From Evansella sp041820985 (GTDB lineage: Bacteria > Bacillota > Bacilli > Bacillales > Salisediminibacteriaceae): a stretch of DNA of 64,000 nt. Shown in pieces: positions 59,820 through 64,000 of the stretch (positions are counted from its first letter, which is position 1; every line of letters begins with the position of its first letter). The position numbers and the translations under genes were made by a program. Under the pieces are notes generated by a model. It did not search any database. It saw nothing but the letters and a program-made list of their open reading frames with translations, and had not been told where the DNA came from. Where the stretch lies: positions 1 through 64,000 of the forward strand of contig NZ_JBGUAU010000028.1 of NCBI RefSeq assembly GCF_041820985.1, in the 5' to 3' direction.

Positions 59820-61088
59820 ATGAGTTTGAAATCAAAGTTAAATAGATTAAAAGGACATCTACAGTTAGAAAACAAAAGCATGGACAAAAACGAGGAAGCT
59901 ACTACAAAGGATGCTATTTTCTCTAAAGAGGAAAGTAGTTCAGATAAGCAACTAGAAGACAAATGGGCATCATTAGGGTTTGTACCGTATTATTTTGAAG
60001 ATCAAGTTTCTTTTGTAAAGCGAACAATCTATCCATTTCATCAAAGAAATGAATTTAATAAGATATATGATTGGTGGAAGAGTTCGCATCTTCCTCATCC
60101 ATTATCATGTAAAGATGTACCGTTAGAGCGTATGATGTTTTTTGATACAGAGACGACAGGACTTTCTACCGGAGCTGGAAACTCTATATTTTTAATTGGT
60201 TACGCTAGAATTGTAGAGGGTGGTATAGAAGTCACTCAGCATATGTTAAGTGACCCTTCTTCGGAAGCTGCTTTTATGTACCATTTTTTACAGGACTTCA
60301 CAGAAGACGATTACTTAGTAAGTTACAATGGAAAGGCTTTTGATTGGCCACAAGTAAAATCAAGACATGCCTTTGTTCGGAATGTAGTTCCAAAGCTTCC
60401 AGCCTTCGGTCATATTGATTTATTACATGCCGCTAGACGTCTGTGGAAGCATGAATTACCTTCGTGTAGACTGTCTATAGTAGAGAAAGAGAAGCTTTCT
60501 GTTTTTCGAGAGCACGATACACCTGGAAGCATGGCTCCTCTTTTGTATTTTGATTATATACATCATAAAGACCCAAAAGAACTTGCTGGGATAATAGAAC
60601 ATAATGATCAAGACGTTCGTTCTTTAGTTACTTTATTTATAGAAATTTCTAGTAGGTTATCATATACAAACGATTTCAAACTGTCCGCGAAAGAGCACAT
60701 TCAGATAGGGAATTGGTTTAACCAATTAAAGTGGACGGAAAATGCATTCTTCCATTATGAGAAAGCGATTGACTCTAGTGATAAAGACCGAGACGAAGCT
60801 TATTATAAACTAGGGTTAATGTGGAAGAAGTGTGGGAACCTAGAGAAAGCAAAGACTCATTTTCTTCAAGCGTTATCTATCCAATCTATCCCTAACGTAG
60901 ATTCGTTTATTGAGCTAGCAAAAATAGCGGAACACGGAGAAAAGAATGTAGGAGAAGCATATAGATATTCAAAGCTTGCATTAGAGCAGATAAAGAAATC
61001 AGTGAGATTAACTTCAAAGGAAACTGCACTAAAGCTTAAGGTGGAAAAAAGAATAGAACGATTAGCAAATAAATTAGACTTTCATTAA
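59820..61088 (+). CDS. mrfB: RNase H-like exonuclease MrfB (YprB), DNA repair
   Basis: 422 residues. The exonuclease core (~100-280) has the DEDD motifs FFDTETTGL (D ~108, E ~110), VSYNGKAFDWPQVKSRH (Asp) and EHNDQDVRSL (Asp). The C-terminal ~130 residues contain TPR repeats (AYYKLGLMWKKCGNLEKAKTHFLQAL). MrfB degrades DNA together with the MrfA helicase in mitomycin C repair. RBS GGTGGTGA lies directly before ATG 59820. Second gene of the mrfAB operon, closed by the hairpin at 61100. Confidence 0.93.
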   Translation: MSLKSKLNRLKGHLQLENKSMDKNEEATTKDAIFSKEESSSDKQLEDKWASLGFVPYYFEDQVSFVKRTIYPFHQRNEFNKIYDWWKSSHLPHPLSCKDVPLERMMFFDTETTGLSTGAGNSIFLIGYARIVEGGIEVTQHMLSDPSSEAAFMYHFLQDFTEDDYLVSYNGKAFDWPQVKSRHAFVRNVVPKLPAFGHIDLLHAARRLWKHELPSCRLSIVEKEKLSVFREHDTPGSMAPLLYFDYIHHKDPKELAGIIEHNDQDVRSLVTLFIEISSRLSYTNDFKLSAKEHIQIGNWFNQLKWTENAFFHYEKAIDSSDKDRDEAYYKLGLMWKKCGNLEKAKTHFLQALSIQSIPNVDSFIELAKIAEHGEKNVGEAYRYSKLALEQIKKSVRLTSKETALKLKVEKRIERLANKLDFH

Positions 61089-61099
61089 TAATAATAAAG

Positions 61100-61130
61100 C
61101 GAGAGCCTCCTACATTTGGACACTCTCGTT
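61100..61130. terminator. Hairpin between mrfB and ferredoxin gene
   Basis: CGAGAG (61100-61105) pairs with CTCTCG (61123-61128), loop 17, short TT; weak, shared by convergent genes. Confidence 0.45.
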
Positions 61131-61140
61131 AATATTACCC

Positions 61141-61461
61141 TTATCCTTCAGGTCTTGGACCAGGATCAAGTCCAGTAGAAGAAACAGTTTTCTCTGGTTG
61201 AACCGTTACATCTTCTTGAATACGTACTTGACAAGATAATCTTGCTGATTCATCAAGCCCTTTGGCTTGAAAAGCTGCCTTTTCAATATCGGTGAGTGGG
61301 CCGAGGTCTCCTTCTAGCACATCTACCCGGCATGTAGTGCATTTCGCCTTACCTCCACACCGGTGTAGTATGTCAATTCCATTATCCTCTAACGCTAGTA
61401 CTAGTTTAGTTCCAGACTTGACCTCAAATGATGCTTTGTCTGGTATCGTTACTTTTGGCAT
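61141..61461 (-). CDS. 2Fe-2S plant-type ferredoxin
   Basis: 106 residues from the ATG at 61461, preceded by AAAGGAG; the 54-residue upstream extension has no RBS. A single 2Fe-2S ferredoxin domain with Cys ligands in HRCGGKAKCTTCRVDV and LSCQVR, spacing C-x5-C-x2-C-xn-C. Small electron carrier in the cytosol; the electron donor is unknown. The tail PEKTVSSTGLDPGPRPEG is flexible. Upstream (61462-61821) nothing firm is seen; a 47-codon frame at 61496-61639 lacks an RBS. Confidence 0.87.
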   Translation of the reverse strand: MPKVTIPDKASFEVKSGTKLVLALEDNGIDILHRCGGKAKCTTCRVDVLEGDLGPLTDIEKAAFQAKGLDESARLSCQVRIQEDVTVQPEKTVSSTGLDPGPRPEG

Positions 61462-61821
61462 ATTATCCAGCTCCTTTATTCGTTTTTTTCTCATTATGCA
61501 ACAACTTTGTAAAAATGAGTATGTTCTCAGTTTAGGGATTGAAACGTATTCAATTGACGAAAAAATCAGTTTTTTTACAGGCGGCATTTTTATTATTTCC
61601 CTTGCACATGGAGATATAAACATGTTATTTCCCAGGTAAGCGCAGAAAGACGCTTTTTTCGAGTTTATTTTTGATTATTAGAATTGAAATTTGGTATGAG
61701 TAATCATAGAATGACGAATAATGTTGGATAAAAAGGAAATAATCAACATCTTGCAATCTGTCATTTTTCTTCATACACTATAAATTAGTGTTATTTAGTT
61801 ATGAAAGGAAGAAGAGGAAGA

Positions 61822-61887
61822 ATGGCTAAATTATTTCTCGTGTTATTTTTTGTAGTTATTGGAGCTACATTTTGGACTTTCCAATAG
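61822..61887 (+). CDS. Tiny hydrophobic peptide (21 residues), possible gene
   Basis: ATG 61822 to TAG 61887: AKLFLVLFFVVIGATFWTFQ, a single hydrophobic helix with a Lys at the front. The upstream AGGAAGAAGAGGAAG is purine-rich, and the in-frame ATG at 61801 would add seven basic residues. Short, single-pass peptides of this kind occur in sporulating cells, and cotD follows, but no support beyond RBS and hydrophobicity is available. Confidence 0.4.
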   Translation: MAKLFLVLFFVVIGATFWTFQ

Positions 61888-62022
61888 ACAGATACCTACT
61901 AATTGTATGATTTATCTAAATTCGAAGAAAAAATGGTTAAAAATAGGTACTAACACTAGTACGCTATCGGTCTTTTTAACATAGGTTGTTAATGTAATAA
62001 ATAATAAAGGAGGAAATAACTT

Positions 62023-62307
62023 ATGTTTAGCCCAAGACCAGGAGTACCAGGAGCACCAGGTGTTGCACCAGGTGTTGCACCATTTGGACCAAGAGCAGCG
62101 CAATATTACCCACCACGAGTTGCACCAACTCGCCAGAATGTGAGACAAATGAATGTAGACCACATCGTACCAGTAGTACACCCAAGTCATACTACTAACG
62201 TTGTAAATAACAACTGGAAGTATTTCCACAACTTCCCTCACACTGAGTCAACTGTTTGCCGTACTACTTGCCAGGACTTCGTTTGTCCTCCAAGACCACG
62301 TTGCTAG
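62023..62307 (+). CDS. cotD: Spore coat protein CotD
   Basis: 94 residues. A Gly/Pro/Val-rich N-terminus with a PGVAPGVAP repeat, a central IVPVVHPSHTTNVVNNNWKYFHNFPHT that matches CotD (VHPxHTTNV...HYFPHT), and a Cys-rich end (CRTTCQDFVCPPRPRC). CotD is an inner-coat protein made in the mother cell. RBS AAAGGAGG lies ~10 bases before ATG 62023. The position between yprAB and ypsA is the same as in B. subtilis. Expected sigma-K control; I could not define the promoter with confidence. Confidence 0.92.
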   Translation: MFSPRPGVPGAPGVAPGVAPFGPRAAQYYPPRVAPTRQNVRQMNVDHIVPVVHPSHTTNVVNNNWKYFHNFPHTESTVCRTTCQDFVCPPRPRC

Positions 62308-62318
62308 TATAATAGATC

Positions 62319-62350
62319 GAAGCGGGTTAGTACAATTACTAACTCGCTTC
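62319..62350 (+). terminator. Hairpin after cotD
   Basis: GAAGCGGGTTAGT (62319-62331) pairs with ACTAACTCGCTTC (62338-62350) with one mismatch, followed by AACCTTTA. Confidence 0.7.
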
Positions 62351-62473
62351 AACCTTTATATAAAAGACTCTGTTATTCTTCAAAGCGGATAGTATTATAA
62401 TATATACTGAAATAGAAAAAAATACAATATTATCTATAACAAAGCTCTTCTGAATAAAAAAGGTGGTTTTAAT

Positions 62474-63037
62474 GTGTATGAAGTATTAGCTGTTACAGGC
62501 TATAAGCCCCATGAATTAGGCATATTTAATGAAAAACATAATCATCTACCTTTTCTAAAGTTTGCTATCAAAAAGAAATTAAAAACATTAATAGAGGAAT
62601 TTGATATAAAATGGGTTATTACAAGTGGACAACCTGGAGTAGAGTTATGGGCTGCTGAGGCCGTCCTACAATTGAAAGTTGAATATCCAACAATCCAACT
62701 AGCAACCTTATCTCCCTTCTATGAACAAGAAGAGAAGTGGGGAGATCCAATCAAGGACTTATACTTGAAAATCTGGAATAATAGTGATTACAAAGATTAC
62801 ATAACTAAACGGAAATACGACGATCCGTCACAGCTTCGGTTAAAGAATCAATTTATCATTGAGAAAAGTAATGCATTTCTTGTCCTTTTTGATGAATATA
62901 CTGAAGGGTCACCTACATATTATTTAACATACGCAAGAAAAAAAGCCGAAGTGAGTAATTATCCAATATTTTACTTGACTCCAGAAGAAATAGATGACGT
63001 AATAAGAGAAGTGGAAGAGAATGATAGTTATCATTGA
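62474..63037 (+). CDS. ypsA: YpsA-family SLOG protein (DUF1273)
   Basis: 187 residues from GTG 62474 (AGGTGG 7 bases upstream). LAVTGYKPHELGIF at the start, WVITSGQPGVELWAAEAVL (GQ/GxE nucleotide-type motif), SPFYEQEEKW and FDEYTEGSPTYYLTYARKK are characteristic of YpsA, a Rossmann-like SLOG protein. In B. subtilis and S. aureus YpsA influences cell division, and it lies next to gpsB there as here; its ligand is unproven. 64 bases separate it from gpsB. Confidence 0.92.
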   Translation: MYEVLAVTGYKPHELGIFNEKHNHLPFLKFAIKKKLKTLIEEFDIKWVITSGQPGVELWAAEAVLQLKVEYPTIQLATLSPFYEQEEKWGDPIKDLYLKIWNNSDYKDYITKRKYDDPSQLRLKNQFIIEKSNAFLVLFDEYTEGSPTYYLTYARKKAEVSNYPIFYLTPEEIDDVIREVEENDSYH

Positions 63038-63101
63038 CAATATCGGGGCTTTTTGAAAAAATAAAAGAAATGAAATGATGGATTAGTAGAGGTGACTAAT
63101 A

Positions 63102-63422
63102 TTGACTACACAAAAGAAAATTTCTCGTTTAACTCAAAAGGATATTTTAGAAAAAGATTTTAAGACAGGTCTTCGAGGCTACAGTCAAGAGGAAGTAGAT
63201 CAATTCCTAGATTTAATTATTAAGGATTATGATGCATTCCAAAATCGTGTTGATTGGTTAGAGAAGGAAGTAGAACGATTGAAAAAAGAAGCAGCGACGT
63301 TAACTGAACATACGAAAAGACAAACATCTTCTCCACAACAGACTGGGAATACCAATTATGATATTTTACGAAGGTTATCAAATTTAGAAAAGCATGTTTT
63401 CGGAAGTAAGTTATACGAGTAA
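63102..63422 (+). CDS. gpsB: Cell division protein GpsB
   Basis: 106 residues from TTG 63102, with GAGGTGAC upstream. The DivIVA-like N-terminal domain (RLTQKDILEKDFKTGLRGYSQEEVDQFLDLIIKDY) binds membrane and penicillin-binding proteins; a coiled coil (VDWLEKEVERLKKEAATL) and linker lead to the C-terminal trimerisation helix (NYDILRRLSNLEKHVFG). GpsB coordinates septal and side-wall peptidoglycan synthesis with PBP1 and DivIVA. Sits between ypsA and the RNase H-like gene, before rnpB. Confidence 0.95.
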   Translation: MTTQKKISRLTQKDILEKDFKTGLRGYSQEEVDQFLDLIIKDYDAFQNRVDWLEKEVERLKKEAATLTEHTKRQTSSPQQTGNTNYDILRRLSNLEKHVFGSKLYE

Positions 63423-63455
63423 GTCGTACAAGGTTAAAAAAAGGAGTAATGTCCA

Positions 63456-63863
63456 TTGATAGAGGTTTATATTGATGGGGGTAGTGCTGGGGATCCTGGT
63501 CCTTCTGGAGTAGGGGTTTTTATAAAAAATCGTGGAGAATTAATCAGGGAGTCTATTCCGTTAGAGCCTATGTCCAATCATGATGCTGAATTTCATGCGT
63601 TACTTGAGGCTTTACGTATTTGTAAAGACCTGGATTTACGTGTACTTTCAATTCGCACTGATTCACAGGTCTTAGCAGATTCGTTAGAAAAAGAGTATGT
63701 AAAAAAAGAGCGTTTTCGTGTATTACTAGATAAAGCACTGCAAATGATGAAAGCTGATTTTGATTATGTTTTTGTTAAATGGATTCCAAGTAAACAAAAT
63801 AAAGAAGCAGATCAATTAGCTAAGAGAGCTATTCGTCAATCTCTGGAAAAATATAACGATTGA
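63456..63863 (+). CDS. RNase HI-family protein (reverse-transcriptase-like)
   Basis: 135 residues from TTG 63456 (AAAGGAG ~10 bases upstream). Compact RNase H fold with DEDD residues: YIDGGSAGDPGPSG (D ~7), HDAEFHALLEAL (E ~45), IRTDSQVL (D ~69) and NKEADQLAKRA (D ~118). Such proteins hydrolyse RNA in RNA/DNA hybrids; some Bacillus homologues are inactive in standard tests. It stands 33 bases after gpsB and is followed directly by the rnpB promoter. Confidence 0.87.
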   Translation: MIEVYIDGGSAGDPGPSGVGVFIKNRGELIRESIPLEPMSNHDAEFHALLEALRICKDLDLRVLSIRTDSQVLADSLEKEYVKKERFRVLLDKALQMMKADFDYVFVKWIPSKQNKEADQLAKRAIRQSLEKYND

Positions 63864-63889
63864 TAATAGTTTGTTTTCTATGCTATAAT
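63860..63889 (+). promoter_or_regulatory. rnpB promoter
   Basis: TTGATA (63860-63865), 18-base spacer, TATAAT (63884-63889) with an upstream TGC resembling an extended -10; predicted start about 63896. It overlaps the last codons of the RNase H-like gene. Confidence 0.7.
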
Positions 63890-63909
63890 AAATTTTGTCG
63901 CTTAAGACA

Positions 63910-64000
63910 ACCATTTATGTTTGAGTAATCGCTGCAACTTTTGTTGTAGAGGAAAGTCCATGCTCGCACAGTCTGCGATGACTGTAGTGTTCGTGCCTAG
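63910..64000 (+). ncRNA. rnpB: RNase P RNA, B-type, 5' part (cut by the window edge)
   Basis: The conserved core GAGTAATCGCTGCA, GTAGAGGAAAGTCCATGCTC, GCAC and TAGTGTTCGTGCCTAG matches the 5' part of Bacillus RNase P RNA (P1-P2-P3 and CR-I). The 5' end is placed at about 63910 by comparison with B. subtilis; transcription may begin near 63896. The molecule should be ~400 bases, so only the first quarter is here. It matures tRNA 5' ends together with RnpA. Confidence 0.93.

Noticed and set aside
61292..61639. 115-codon plus-strand frame opposite the ferredoxin gene, with a possible 47-codon part from 61496 and a weak CG-CTT hairpin after it
   Set aside because: The first part is antisense to a clear 2Fe-2S ferredoxin; the second part has no RBS and no recognised family.

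Overview
The window is chromosomal DNA of a low-GC, endospore-forming Firmicute of the Bacillaceae. Support: two-LysM/GH18 cortex-lytic enzyme (SleL/YaaH type), the SASP-like protein Tlp, a gerA-type A-C-B germinant-receptor operon, coat protein CotD, a SpoVK/CbxX-type AAA protein, YwpF and YhfH, AGGAGG-type ribosome binding sites with frequent TTG/GTG starts, and at the right edge the block mrfA-mrfB ... cotD, ypsA, gpsB, RNase H-like gene, rnpB, which resembles the yprA-yprB-cotD-ypsA-gpsB-rnpB block of Bacillus subtilis. The last 91 bases are the 5' part of B-type RNase P RNA, cut by the window edge. No tRNA, CRISPR array, prophage or intact insertion sequence is visible.

Layout. 1-914: gene-free, with two diverged copies of a ~100 bp repeat and an IS-end-like hairpin. 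915-5757: small membrane proteins, a GNAT protein, a tandem hairpin array, a TVP38 protein and SleL. 5971-12850: EamA transporter, double-AAA protein, yneP-tlp-yneQ block, nadE and a PHP phosphoesterase. 13050-22079: P-loop protein, MFS and VTT membrane proteins, YwpF, and a two-gene unit of a 1032-residue GNAT fusion with an amidohydrolase. 22237-30151: a redox/nitrosative-stress region with ric, a lipoprotein cyclophilin, yhfH, a decayed hcp fragment and a two-polypeptide 2-oxoacid:ferredoxin oxidoreductase. 30895-43420: wall hydrolases, a PfpI protein, transporters, a decayed cysteine desulfurase and the germination operon. 44467-49646: hybrid histidine kinase - CheR methyltransferase - response-regulator/histidine kinase operon. 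49719-57096: D-aminoacylase, hemerythrin, KinB-like kinase, membrane proteins, PgeF. 57516-64000: mrfAB, ferredoxin, cotD, ypsA, gpsB, RNase H-like protein, rnpB.

The most notable observation is a dispersed set of four promoters carrying GTGA-N6-TCAC (the core of the CRP/FNR-family box) upstream of ric, the hcp remnant, the 2-oxoacid:ferredoxin oxidoreductase operon and a hemerythrin gene. In three of them the box centre lies exactly 41.5 bp before the start predicted from a good -10 hexamer, and in the fourth 42.5 bp: class II activator geometry. This suggests a small oxygen/NO-responsive regulon of Fnr type. Other points: a RsbK/RsbM-like kinase-methyltransferase operon with a second kinase in place of a phosphatase, the GNAT fusion/amidohydrolase pair of unknown pathway, two gene fossils, and several families of intergenic repeats and hairpins. 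All calls are by eye; no database search was run.
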